Origin: Apostichopus japonicus
Lineage: Eukaryota > Echinodermata > Holothuroidea > Aspidochirotida > Stichopodidae
Assembly (NCBI RefSeq): GCF_037975245.1
Contig: NC_092583.1
Coordinates: 3,342,764-3,406,763 of the forward strand
Length of the DNA stretch: 64,000 bases
Reading direction: 5' to 3'
Below the pieces are notes generated by a model that was not told where the DNA came from, did not search any database, and worked only from the letters and a program-made list of their open reading frames with translations. Position numbers and translations under genes: made by a program. Position 1 is the stretch's first letter. Every line of letters begins with the position of its first letter. This document shows, piece by piece, positions 39,641 to 51,584 of this stretch.

Positions 39641-42600
39641 CTAGGTGAGTAACTCGTTCACGTAGTCAAACAGCCGATCATCCGTCTGGTCCTTTGGGAA
39701 TTTCTTGGCGAGGGAATCCTGGTGTATTCGAAATGAGATGATAAAAACGCCTTAAGAGAGGGAAGTGAGTCTACTTTTGTCATCATTCTTCGTACAGGAG
39801 CAGCTAACTGAACGACTCCCTTATGTGATGCACAGCTCTTCCTCACCTCCCCTTGCCCCTCCCCCAACCCCCCTGCCCCTCCCCCAACCTTCCTGCCCCA
39901 CCCCCAACCATCAGTCAAGGAGTACCAGATCAAACCATTCTGATTAACCTATGTGACAGAAAGGCCTATGTCAAACAGCTTGATGATATTTCAAAGCACG
40001 ATCAAACCTTAGGAAAATATTCCTAAAATTTTACACAGTTTCCAAAAAAACAGAATTTTATACAATAATTATCACCACCATCGAATGTCCAAACAAAGTT
40101 TCTTTGTAAGCTCCTTCAAGTGTTTATTACATGAAAAAAAACCAAACAGCAACATACCTTCAGTTTTGACAGGAATGTTTCTTCTGAGTGCCAATTTTCT
40201 TGAAAATAAACCATATCCGGAGTATTTCTATAAAACTCCACCAGCGATTTCTGCAACAGAAAACAAAGAAAGCCAATGATTTAATTAGCAGAAAATGCAT
40301 TCGATCTTCAGTATTGGTGGGAACGGGGTACACCAGAACCCTGGGGACCGTCTGGAAAAATTTACTACCCGATCCAAGCCGCTACTAAATGGTCCAGAAA
40401 TTTGTCTGAGATCAGTGTCATCATTACCCATTTTCAGTTACATTCTTAAGAGATGGAAGGGAGGAACAAAGTCACGTTTATTCTTCCGTAATTTCATCAT
40501 TCTGTGATATTCCCTACTATTTTGATGTGGGTCAGTCTAAAATTTGGTGAAAATTGGTTACTATTCCGAGCCGAGAAAGTTTCGATCGACTACGTGTTTT
40601 TTAACTTTTAAATGTGTATTGTATAGCCTAAGCAATCTCACTGCACTGTGTACTTGCACACTTTCAATGCAACAGAACTTGACCCTTGTTCTCTTGAGCG
40701 GCTCTTAAGTTGCCCACCCCCCCTCCCCCCCCCCCCATGTCGAATTGAGTGGAACGGTGCAAAAAAAGTTTAACAGAATTTGAACTGAATTAAATGTTCC
40801 ATTTCATTTGGTAACAAGCTAGGCCTTAACCTGTTTCGGCTTTGCGAGTAATTACTAATTAGTTAACATAACCGCGACGGTCTTACCAATTCGACAAGAA
40901 CGTCTTGCGTCAGAAACATATCTTGTTGACAGCTGTAGCTCATATTCACAGGCATCCCATAATGCTTCTCTGGATCCTATTATTTGAGAGAACCCCAAAA
41001 AAAAGGGAAATTATTTTTACAATTCAGAATCAAATGGCGGATTTCTTTGTTTGAAATTTTTCATTCCTTGATAGTTTAACAAATCTGGTTACTTAAACAT
41101 AAAATTTTTAAATTTTGCTTTTTAAATTTTTTTTATCCATTTCCCTTTCCCCACAATTCCAGATGTGTAATATCACATTGGGTTAGCAGCATACTATTAA
41201 TCTGTGAGACTTGCCCTTTTGAGAGATTTATCGCTCAAATGCATATATCATTTTCCATTTTCCATTTTGTCACTGAATTTTTAGCGTCATACTTGTCCAT
41301 TGACTACCATCGCAGACACTGTGACACTCATATTAAAAAGGAAAAAACAATTCCACACCGTCAGTTGAAAAACCCCATCTCACTTTCTTGTTCCTAACTC
41401 CATCTACGGTGGATAGAATGTAACCTATTTTGACTGTAGGTGGTGATCTGTGATATCATAAATATTCATGAAAAGATTTTACTTTCTCAATAGAATTGTC
41501 TGTTCCATTTATCCTTGAAACTTGATACTTTTGGCATTTTGACTTAGCTGTCAAGGATCTCTGAATTAAGAATTTTATCAAAATTCAACTGTATGGTTGA
41601 AATATTATTTGCCTCTGTGAAGTTATGAGTGAAATATACACCTACTAGGAATCATGGAATTTTGTCCATAACCTCTTAATAACTGGTAAACATTTACATC
41701 ACGTTTGAGGGGCACAAAATGTTAATCCTTGAACAACGTAACCTGTAAGTTTCCAAAACCAAATGGCTTAAAATAATGACATAGCTCTGTTAGATAGCGA
41801 GGTATCCAATTATGTGTGAACTGAAAAAGGTTTTGTCAATAAAATATGGAAAATTACAAAACAACACAAAAAAACGCAATTTTACAAGAATAATTGAACT
41901 ATAAACAAACCGTGACTTCTGGAGAAGGCATTACCCAGAACGACCTCATGGTCGATTCTTTGACAGCACGCTGTAAGTTATAAGGATCTGTATGGAGACG
42001 AAGAAAAGTGTTCAAATAGATATTTAGTTAGAAGCTGACGTACATCAAAATTCTCAAGCAAACTGCATAATGGAATGACATCACTGGTTATATATATAAT
42101 GCACAAAATGTGCAACATAAGTATAACATACACAATTTGTATATCGACTACATGTTAATAACAAGCAATTGCCTTTTGATGTATTTCCCTTATACTAGAC
42201 ACAGTGCAGATCAACGATACATGCAATTCAGCTACATATAGCAATATTGGCAAGAAACGGCTGGTATGTTTGTCAAATATATCATAAACTACACATGAAG
42301 CAGATATGGAATACACACAATTTGGACACATTCTGCATAAAATGGCACGATACGGCTGGTATGTATGAACACATTTCATATAATACCTACACAATACAAA
42401 TATCTAATACACACAATCTGGATACAAACTGCATATAATGGCAAGAAACAGCTGGTATGTATTATACATATTTCACTTAAGATATACCCACAACACAGAT
42501 ACATTATACACACAATCTGGATACATACTGCAAATAATGGCAATACATGGCTGGTATGTATTATACACATTTCACATAAGACATACACATAATACAGATA

Positions 42601-45600
42601 TATGTAAAGCCCGGGTCACATCTGCGCGATTCAACGCGCGATTCAACTCGCAATACAATTGAAGGTTGAATCGCGTGGTTACACACGGGTATCAACTTGT
42701 TGCGCAATAAAAGTTGCGCCGTCGATTTGGGTTGATTTGCAATAGAGCAATGTCCTAATCAGTGCAACTTCTCAGAAGCAACTTATAATATTAGCTGAGA
42801 ATTAAAAGTTAAGTCTAAAATGCAGAAGATAATTTTCTCATATTAATATTAGCTGCCATTTCGCAATTGTTTTCACGATCGATTCTGTAGTTGTTTGAAC
42901 AGTCGCGCGTACTATGTGACCACAAAGTTGATTTCGAAGTTGAATCGAAAATCGCGTGATTTTAGTTGCGAGTTGAATCGCGTGTTGAATCGTGCAGATG
43001 TGACCCGGGCTTAATACACACAATCTGGATACATACTGCAAATAATGGCAAGACATGGCTGGTGTGTATTATACACATTACACATAAGACATACACATAA
43101 GACATACCCTCAACACAGATAAGTATTACACATAAGCTGGATACATACTGCAAATAATGGCAAGATTTATACACATTACACATAAGACATACACATAACA
43201 CATACACATAATACATACACACAACACAGATACATAATACACACAATCTAAATACATACTGCATATAATGGCAAGACATGGCTGGTATGTATTTCCTTCT
43301 CCTTTCATGCGGACTTGATAGTCCATCTGAGAGTCGATATCTTGGATCGTGGGATGCGCCGCTGTACAGGGGTGGCTGTGGTACCAGCCTACAAGCTGTA
43401 GTCCACGGAGGGCAATAGATTGCTGAATCTGTAGGGTAAAACACAAAATTCATCTCCTTTTTTACAGCCAGAATGTCATATTTCCAAGAAAATCGTAACA
43501 ATGTTAACAAATTTTTTCCATACAATTAAGATTCTCTTTGGTTGCAAATGCAGACTACCAAGTGTGCAAACTCTTGCAAGTTCGTTATCATTTGTGGACA
43601 TCAAAGTTACTCACACATGAGGGACTTTCAAACTTGTCCTGTACTCTTATATCATATAAAAAATTTTTTTTTTAAGTCTACGTCTTGCATCGAGGCTTGT
43701 GAAAACTCTGTAGGTAACATTCTTCACCGGCAAAAGAAATATAACATCAACCAAAACATAATCTGTTAACTTTAGGTTGACACCAAACTGACAACAGGAA
43801 TCACAAAATTAATTAGAGAATTTTGTATACTGGATTCAAATGTTGTAAATCACAAACGACTGCAATGATATGGTCGGGGGGGAAATATTTGGAATAGATT
43901 TAGGTTTGAGGGGGGGAGCTGTCCAAAGACTGAATCGCAATAAGAAACGTAGCAATGATAAGCAAGGTATAGCACTAACGTCACTGTTGAATATCTTTCA
44001 GCAGCAAGGTTTGAAAGAAGAGAAACCAAACGGTTTTGGCGATGTGTAATGTATCTTACCTCTCCTTCTACTTTCTTGGCTCCTTCCTTATCTTCCAACC
44101 TACACTTACAGGGATAGGCTTGTAACACAGACATATCTGGGGAGAGAACGGATTGCAGAGGTTGGTACAAACGTCTTGGAAACAAATAACGGGTGACTTC
44201 GAATCGGGGAGATATCCAGCCATACCATTCATTTATATAATATTTTCTAGACAAATATTTCCACTGAAGTTTTGGGGAAGTTTGGGGAGGGGAGGATGGA
44301 TTGAATATGATTAGGGGTGGAAGCTGGAACTATTCTTTGGGCCCACTTCATCCTGTCAGTGGTTCCGTTAATACATTGGTCACAGTTAAACCAGTATGTT
44401 TTTAAGTTCTTCTTTCTGCAGGGCTTGACTGAATTTTTTTTTGTACCTTTACAACCACTTTCCGATGGTCATCCCTCACTTTTCAACCAAAATAATGAAT
44501 ACTACATCATTCCCTGCAAGAAGGAACAAGCAATAGGTACTAAGGGTGCATCATCTTTTCCTGTCCACTTTCATGCTGGAAAAAACAATTAAAGCACATT
44601 TCAGCAACCAAATGTATCAAATATAGCTAAATGTCCTGGCAACATAAAAAGAATACAGTTTCTTTGACTACCATGGCAACCCCAAGTTAACAGAGCTTTT
44701 ACTGAAAGCCCTGGCAACCAAACATTATTCAAAGAAATGAGTGGCCTACCATTTCAAGGGGTATTCTGGTAGCTAAAGCTGATTGATTGATAAAAATGCA
44801 ATTTTTAAATTTGTTTTCAATATATTTATAACTATTATTATTATTTTTTTTTATTGCATCTATACCTATGTAACCTTTGTATGGCAAAGATATGAATTTC
44901 TAAAATTTGGTTCAATAATGTGAATGTTTCTGGCAACGACAGAGTGATTGATGTAATCTTTGCAAATTCAATTCTAAAAAATGCTTTTTATATTTCTGTA
45001 TCATATTTAACTCACTTATTCACAGAGGAAAAATGGTATTTTTTTTGGACAAAACAGTTATATTTTGATGAAATTCTAAATACAGAGAGCCCTAACCGCT
45101 TAGCAGACATTTCCAAAATGTATTAGATCTCAAGGATAGATCAATAAGAAGATTATAACAGAAAAGTCAAGCTTTGGAAGAAGATTTGCCAGTGATGAGA
45201 TCACATACCATCTAACTGTGATCCATTCCGGGAGAAAAATCGAGGTTTAAGCCAGTTAAACGTAAGTTCCATTTCAATCAACCATTATCTTGAGTAAGGG
45301 ACGAGATGTTGAGATGGGGTTTTCAAACTTACAGAGTCGAATATTTTTCTTTATTCCATATAAATGTCACATTTTCAGCCACTGGAAAATCCCTCTAAAT
45401 GCTACAGAATTATTAATTACTTGTGCTGGGGTACATCATCTACCATAAACCAAACAAAATCTCTGGCTTTGGCAGAAAACTTACGTTGAGAGGTGGGGTC
45501 CCACTTTCCTGCTAGGTAGCCCACGACTTCACTAGTCGTTAAATGACAGTGGAAATCCTGCAAATAGGACAGAAATTAAATATTCTTTAGGCACTTGGCG

Positions 45601-48600
45601 TTTGCAATTGCCTTAAATGTCGAGAACTCATATCTACAAGTTTGATCTGAAATCAATATAATCAACTAGAAACAAGCAATTTTTTTTCTTTTAATAAAAC
45701 TTTTTTTTTTTCTAGGTGATTCTAACTTCCGTTGATGTGCACAAGGTATATGAAATAAAGATGCTAATACTGACAACAGAATGGATTTCCCTTAAAGGAT
45801 GACTCCAGGCAGATTTTAGTCTTGAAATGTCACAGTCCAAGCAGAATATAACTTTGAGGGATAGTGATTATTCTATCCATAGCTATTCCGGTCTTTGAGT
45901 AATTCACTTTTAAAATGTATTAAATCTGTGGAAGCTCCTTTAAGGATTAATCGATGCCAACAAATTTTCCGTAATGTCTTATTGAATGTTTTCCCTTAGC
46001 AAAACAATGAAAATATATCCCATTTTCGTCTAACAGCATCGTTATTGCTCTGATGTTGGTGATTAAAGCAACAGATGTTTCGTACCTTAACTACCGTTTA
46101 ACATCCCTTTAATTGCTTCCTCTTACCAAAATAATTCATAGCAGTGGTCTAAGATGTCTAATACCTGACATCTAAACAACATTTTCCATACACCCACACC
46201 AACCAATATATAGCAGAATTGAAAACAAAGATAAGTATATCAATAAATAAATATGAAAAATAAATAATACTTACTAACTAGCTATTTAAAAAAAATAAAA
46301 CAATTAAAAAAAATAAAATAAAATAAAATTAATTAATTAAAAAATAAAATAAAAAAGGAACAAACTGAATGACACCCACTATTAAAAGGAGACTGTTTGA
46401 AGTCACAGAGATCGTAAATGGTTGCATTTTGCCCAAAGATTTGAAAGACTTGCACTCAACCAAGGTAGATGAAGGGCTGTAAAAACAAACATAAAAAAGT
46501 CATTAAAATTAATGAATTGATTAATTAGGAGATATTAATTAATATGCTGATTACACATTCTATTTAAAATGCGACAAGAGTTTTCTAACTTAAATAATCC
46601 AATTTATTTTCACACATGCACACAAATATCAGTCCACAGTGATTACAGGTTCTTATGTGCAATAATTACATAGACACATATATGCATACATACATGCATA
46701 TGCACATACAAACAAACACACACTTACATATAGGACCTTCTACTTACATGTCCTGAGAACGTTTTCCTAGACTGGAATACTGTTCCACTTTCTTGACGGG
46801 GAATATACTACTTAATACATTTCCTGAGTGAGATTTGCATAGACCTAGGAATACAAATCAAAATTTAAAACAAATAAATAATAATTAGATAAAAATTGTA
46901 TTAATATAGAAATATAAAAGACAGGTTTATAATTATTCTGCATTTACAACTTTTCATTTATATTAATGACCAAAGAGGGATATGGTATTTGAACATTTGA
47001 GGAAACTTCTTGTAACTTAGCAACAGACTTGTTGTGAGTCTGTTCTCAAAACCAAACCAACCTACTGTTAGAACTAAAGCATAGGGGGGGGGACATCATT
47101 AATGTACACAGTGGTTAAAGCCTTTACACAATAAATCATTATGTCATAACTTTGTGATGGCTTTATGACTTGACAAGTGGCTAAAACTTTCATAGTTCTT
47201 TGGTTATGTCCTTAGATAGGTAACAAAAAAAAGGGACACACTTTCATGGCCTCAAATCAACAATTTTTTTAAAAATTGCTGAGGATAAATGGTGTTAACT
47301 GTCATTGAGGAAATGCTTATTTGTTCCTAGGAAATAAAAAGAGAGCATGTTTTGGGTGAGTTTTTAGAAGTTGTTAAGAACAATGGATTATTACATTTTT
47401 ATTAAGGCCTGCACTGATGAACTTATCACCATGTTATCGTCAGTTTAACCTTAAAAGAACATTCCAAAGATTTAAAGAATTGTTTTAAAGGTGAATAACT
47501 TGAAAATTGGGATAGACTACAGAAACATTTATTTTTTCTCTTTCTCCTTTTAAGACACATCAAGACAAAAATAATGTGTAAAGTTCTCCTTTAACAAAAT
47601 AAAATTTAAAAGATTAGGTATACAAAAACATCTGAACCACTTTGCTCCCCCACCCCCCCTCTTTATCCCTTCCCCGGGACCTTACAGATTCCTGACCCTA
47701 AAATTACCTTCGTTTTCCTTGTTCTCTTTCTCTTCATCGTTATCCTCCTTTTCTTTGTCTTCTTCTAAATTTCTGCTCAAAAACAATGAAAAAAGGTTTA
47801 AATGTCATTCACGATACAGTGATATTTATATTTTTCGCTGAAACAAAACTAAAATTTAAAGCGTGGGATTAGTTTCGGAAAATTCTTTTTTAAGAAAAAA
47901 GGTGCAAAGGATTCATAAGTCGGATAATACGACTGCTGGAAAAGAGCCTGGCAGATTGACAACTTTCGGGATTGGTCTGCGTCAAATAAATTTGATATCT
48001 TAGTGATGATTTTTCAGGGATATTACTAAAGCAAATGCAAAACTTTTACAGACACAGCTTTTGTCATATAGTAGCACCTTTAATTATGACAACTACAATA
48101 AACAAAGTCCAAAATTTTGGTTCAACTTGAATAACAAACTTACTTGAAATTTTCCTTGATGAAATCAGACGTGGGAGGGTTTGGTTTCTCTGTTTCGTCA
48201 TCTTCGCTACCGTAATCGCTTCCTGATTCTCCATCGCCGTGACCGTTTCTAAGACCCTGTCGAAGAAGGAAGACAATGAAATGTAGCTAGAAAATAAGAG
48301 GGTGGGTGGGGTGGGGGAACACCTTGAAAGAATATTAACCAGAATGCAAAAATGCAATGTGGTTTCGATGATGTAACATGAGCAGTTTTCTTCATGAATC
48401 TGAGGTAATATATAGTGAGGGTGTACATGTTTACAAGGTTTTCACAATTTGACCCCTGGTGACCCCAAATGACCTTTGCCCTCCACCAAAAACAATTAAA
48501 AAGTGAAAATTTATATTTGACAGATTAAAGAGGAGCAACATATTCTGAGCATCCTGGTAAAACTTGCATCGCTTTCGTGACGACTTAACATTTAAAGTTG

Positions 48601-51016
48601 GCACACTTGGCAGCAAAAGTGGACTTGGAGCAAACAGGTGTGATGTCATTGAAGCTCGGTAACCAACTTGTTGTCAGTGTGCTGCAACTTCAAGTTTGAT
48701 TCAGTTTTAATTATTAATGTAGGAATTTACTTGCAGATTTCTTTTGTCATCGGTCAAATAATAAATTCCCTCTCGACTATCCTTCGAAAAGCAGACTGAC
48801 GAGAAAATATTTTGCAAGCTATCCATATCTTTCATTTATTTGATCAAGTACTACAAGATTGTTACAAATTTCAAAGCTTAATGTGTAACAGTACAGGTAT
48901 AAGCAGGGCTCAGATTAAAGGTTGAGAGGGGGGCAAGGATATTTTACGTACTATAGTGAAAATAGTTATGTTTTTAACAATTTACCATTTTATTAAGGTT
49001 CAGTTTACAAAACCATCTTGACTTGACCAAATCCAATTTCTGTCCTTTGTACTTGACCTGTCAAAGAGAAAAAACGAAATTATTTTGACGAACAAATTTT
49101 TGAAAATGGTATTAATCATGTTTAATTAATTAGACAAAACTGAGACAGGTAATCAAGGGGACTAAGGAGTTGAGTAAACATTACGGAATCTGGACATGGA
49201 ACGACTCCTTTCAGTAAAGCATAATATATTTCCTCATAGAAGCCCTTTTTTTTGCCTTTCCAAATCTTTTTGCTAAAAGCGAGAAATTCATACTTACTGA
49301 AGACCAACCACACCCAGATCTTTTATGAGGGTTGACTAATTTCTTTATATGAATAGCCCAAGAGCTAGGGGAGTTGAAAATCATGTTCTCTTCTGTCCAA
49401 CGGATCCGTCCGTCATCGAGCAAGTCTGCGTTGAACTTTTGACCCTATGCAAATTAGCAAAAAGATCAAAATGTCATATAATATATCAGAAATGATGAAT
49501 TGATTGCTATCTTTAAGAAAAATGTCAAAGAGACCATTTCAAGAAATCTTTATGTACACAAATTGTTAAAATTTCCAAAAGGAGCAATCCGCTTTCTCCC
49601 AACCCCCCCTCCCCCAACAATAAAGAAAAAACAGAAAAGAAAAGAGAGGCAAAGCTATGTTTTGAAAGACAAATTAATAATCACTTGTGCCGCCTTCCCT
49701 CTCGAAATGAATAAAATGAAGATTTAGGGGGTTTTGTCACTGGGAATATAAACTTGACAATGAGGTTGTGCCACTCAAAAAATTTGCCATACTGCTATTC
49801 TTCTTTCAAATTATTTGCATTGAGGGGATCCTATTGTTTATACTGTAAGTCCTAGTTACATAATCACTCTATCATTTACGCATCATTTGTACCCATCTTA
49901 AAATCTTCAACGTGTGAATGATATCATAATGAATGTACAATAAACTAATTATTTAACATTTTTAAACATATATACATGTTCAGTGGATATGATTCCCCCA
50001 CAAACCTGATTTTGATGTGTAATATTTTATACTTTTTGCACATCGGTAACTAGTTGTCAACTCTTTACACGGTGTCAATAATTGGACAAATTAAACTTGA
50101 TTACATGTGCTTGTGCCACAGGGAAAAGCTAACAGTTAAATATAAACATTAATACATCAATTTTAAGGTAGAAAAACACAAAGTAAACTTACAGTAAAGA
50201 AAGCTCTAATCCTACAAAGAACAGCTTCACATCACACTATAGTTATGCCCAAAGTTCAAACACATTGTTAATATCTGATAATTTTAATTATCTAATTTAA
50301 TGCTTACCAAATAATCGATGGAAAGAACGCCCTCTCCTGCTTCCACAATTCCATCTTCCATCAACATTCTGAGAGTCACACCTCTGCCGGTCAGGAACTG
50401 ACTCCTCTTTCGCCGTGGACTAGAGGGTGATGACTCGACACTCTCTGCATCAGAATTGGTATCATCCTCCTTCATTACAGCCTCCACTCGATCTAACATG
50501 ACAAAAATTTGGGAAGAAAAAAATTAAATCATGAGAAAAGTCTAACAAACCATATCTGAAGGTTGCATAGGGAGCTACCAGTCCTAACAACGAACATTTA
50601 GTAAGGCTACAGTGCAGTCCAACTCCAAGGCCTTACTTTAGCCAGGGTCCTAGCACAAATTTAACTTCACTACATTCATGTTTGTTTAGTCTAAGCTTAG
50701 AAATAAATATGGATACTATGCTCTGCTTTTTGAAAACTATGGGGAAAATATTGTTATCAAACAGCAGTTGGTGGTAACGTCATACTAGATAAGCTTTACA
50801 TTGTGTGATACATTATCAGTTTCGGAAATTAAGCGCTACACTCGCGCCTAACATGCATACTATGTGTATCCAATGGTCCTAATGTTAAAAACCTCTTGTA
50901 AGGTTTATCCGTGATAACCCTTTAAGTTACCCCTGAATAATATAAACATTATGAGATGAAAACAATCTTTTACTGATAATTACCCATTATGTTGCCAAAC
51001 TCCTCAAGTTGTCGGA
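39641..51016 (-). CDS. MPND: MPND, MPN (JAMM) domain-containing protein with RAMA domain; 15 coding exons, 5' end incomplete
   Basis: Exons in transcript order: 51016-50984, 50492-50308, 49444-49298, 49057-48986, 48256-48144, 47772-47708, 46844-46748, 46476-46380, 45557-45485, 44136-44060, 43428-43260, 41987-41911, 40976-40887, 40250-40158, 39718-39641. All introns are GT/AG and every phase joins, giving 487 codons plus two leading bases. In this partial model residues about 45-145 are a RAMA domain (GRGVTLRML, VLSIDYL, SGCGW, VKYKGQKLD). Residues 146-240 are an acidic, low-complexity linker. Residues about 255-430 are the MPN/JAMM domain, with Glu279 in TTSEVVGYL, His336 and His338 in GWYHSHP, and Asp349. 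The C-terminus matches the family through FWVMP, LVEFY and the final KDQ region. Family knowledge: MPND is a JAMM-type protein whose RAMA domain has been linked to N6-methyladenine DNA sensing. The JAMM serine is threonine here (Thr346). The first coding exon upstream of 51016 was not identified. The human protein is of similar length (about 470 residues). Confidence 0.95.
39845..39912. repeat. C-rich minisatellite in the last MPND intron
   Basis: Three imperfect copies of a roughly 20-base CCTGCCCCTCCCCCAACC unit lie between the last two coding exons. Confidence 0.7.
42247..43259 (-). repeat. Tandem units derived from the MPND JAMM-exon end and its splice donor
   Basis: About six units start near 42247, 42342, 42438, 42537, 43045 and 43157, next to the genuine exon end at 43268. 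Periods are about 95-112 bp once an inserted element is discounted. Each unit holds, on the coding strand, a copy of the exon end (TACCAGCC...CTTGCCATTAT...GCA), usually with GTATGT after it, then TG/CA-rich intron sequence. Unit 6 lacks part of the exon-derived core. Sequence divergence grows away from the exon. Confidence 0.85.
42608..43011. mobile_element. 404-bp MITE, PIF/Harbinger-like, inserted in the MPND exon-derived repeat
   Basis: Terminal inverted repeats open with AGCCCGGGTCACATCTGC and continue through two GATTCAAC-type repeats. They match the reversed right end over more than 40 bases with few differences. TAA flanks both ends (42605-42607 and 43012-43014), as expected of the 3-bp TWA duplications of PIF/Harbinger elements. 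There is no coding capacity. It splits repeat unit 4 cleanly. Confidence 0.85.
43260..43428 (-). CDS. MPND: MPND catalytic JAMM-motif exon
   Basis: This 169-bp exon enters in phase 0 and leaves in phase 1. It encodes IQQSIALRGL, then the metal-binding GWYHSHP, then TIQDIDSQMD, and ends in CLAIIC plus one base. Its acceptor is TACAG and its donor is GTATGT. The JAMM pattern HxH-x7-S-x2-D is seen with Thr replacing Ser while both histidines and the aspartate are kept. The exon's last bases and its donor are the source of the tandem units in the following intron. Confidence 0.95.
49298..50492 (-). CDS. MPND: MPND exons encoding most of the RAMA domain
   Basis: Two exons (50492-50308 and 49444-49298) separated by an intron of about 860 bp. 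The first begins after a TTAG acceptor with RVEAVMKEDD, runs through a Ser/Asp-rich stretch and a basic PRRKRS, then enters the domain at GRGVTLRML and ends at DYL. The second starts GQKF, contains DDGRIRW, FNSPSSWA and KKLVNP, and ends SGCGWSS. The next exon (49057-48986) completes the domain with VKYKGQKLD. RAMA domains are small modules first described in restriction and methylase-associated proteins. An ATG at 50499 could start an alternative shorter form if the acceptor were skipped. Confidence 0.93.
50984..51016 (-). CDS. MPND: MPND 33-bp coding microexon
   Basis: The exon has a CACAAG acceptor after a T-rich tract and a GTAATT donor. Reading TC + 10 codons + G gives RQLEEFGNIM, and the trailing G joins the AT that opens the next exon to make Asp (GNIM-D-RVEAV). 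Phase fits on both sides. The frame has a stop just upstream (51028-51030 region), so the exon cannot begin the protein and an earlier exon must exist. The call rests on splice signals and frame continuity only; no family alignment is visible this far N-terminal. Confidence 0.6.
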
Positions 51017-51584
51017 CTTGTGATTATTCCAAACAAAGAAAGAGATCTGTTCATTTCACTCTGACTCAGGAATGACTACCACAATGCCTTTGTTTTGGAT
51101 CGCGAAAGCAAATGGTTGCGTCTGATTAAAGGTAGCAGAAATACTCGAGTATTGCTTTTTTTGAACGAATAAAGTTGTTAAGTATATCATATCCCTGATA
51201 AAATAATAAGTTTGATAATTTGATATATTTGGGTTTTGCAGTAAAATTAAATGGCAAGCTGACATACTCTGATAAACATGAATACACATTACACCCCTTT
51301 TAAATATCGTCTAACCCCGAATTAACAAAGCATGATTAAGTTCACATATGTCATAGTACTTTCCCACTTCATTCGAGTAGCCGTCGACACTTATGTACGG
51401 AAAATATTGTATGTTTCTGTCAATCCTACACCCTAGCATATTCTAGCCGATCACATAGAATCATCTTGAAGTTGATAGTCTAACTTGAGAACAAGAACGC
51501 CGAAATTTTATCCCATAGTAGCATGCGGAGCTAATTTATGCCACTAATACCTGGGCAAACTAGTTATAACTCACATCTGTACCC
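51017..51584. promoter_or_regulatory. Intergenic interval between MPND and COPS8; probable bidirectional promoter plus unidentified MPND first exon
   Basis: MPND is transcribed leftward from here and COPS8 rightward, with only 568 bp between their identified coding parts. No clear TATA box is evident. The missing MPND first exon must end in phase 1 and probably lies here or overlaps the COPS8 5' end. Shared promoter function is inferred from the head-to-head layout. Confidence 0.45.

Noticed and set aside
42962-43525. 187-codon minus-strand open frame
   Set aside because: It reads the JAMM exon in the wrong frame and continues through the TG/CA-rich tandem units and the MITE. The genuine exon frame carries the GWYHSHP motif.
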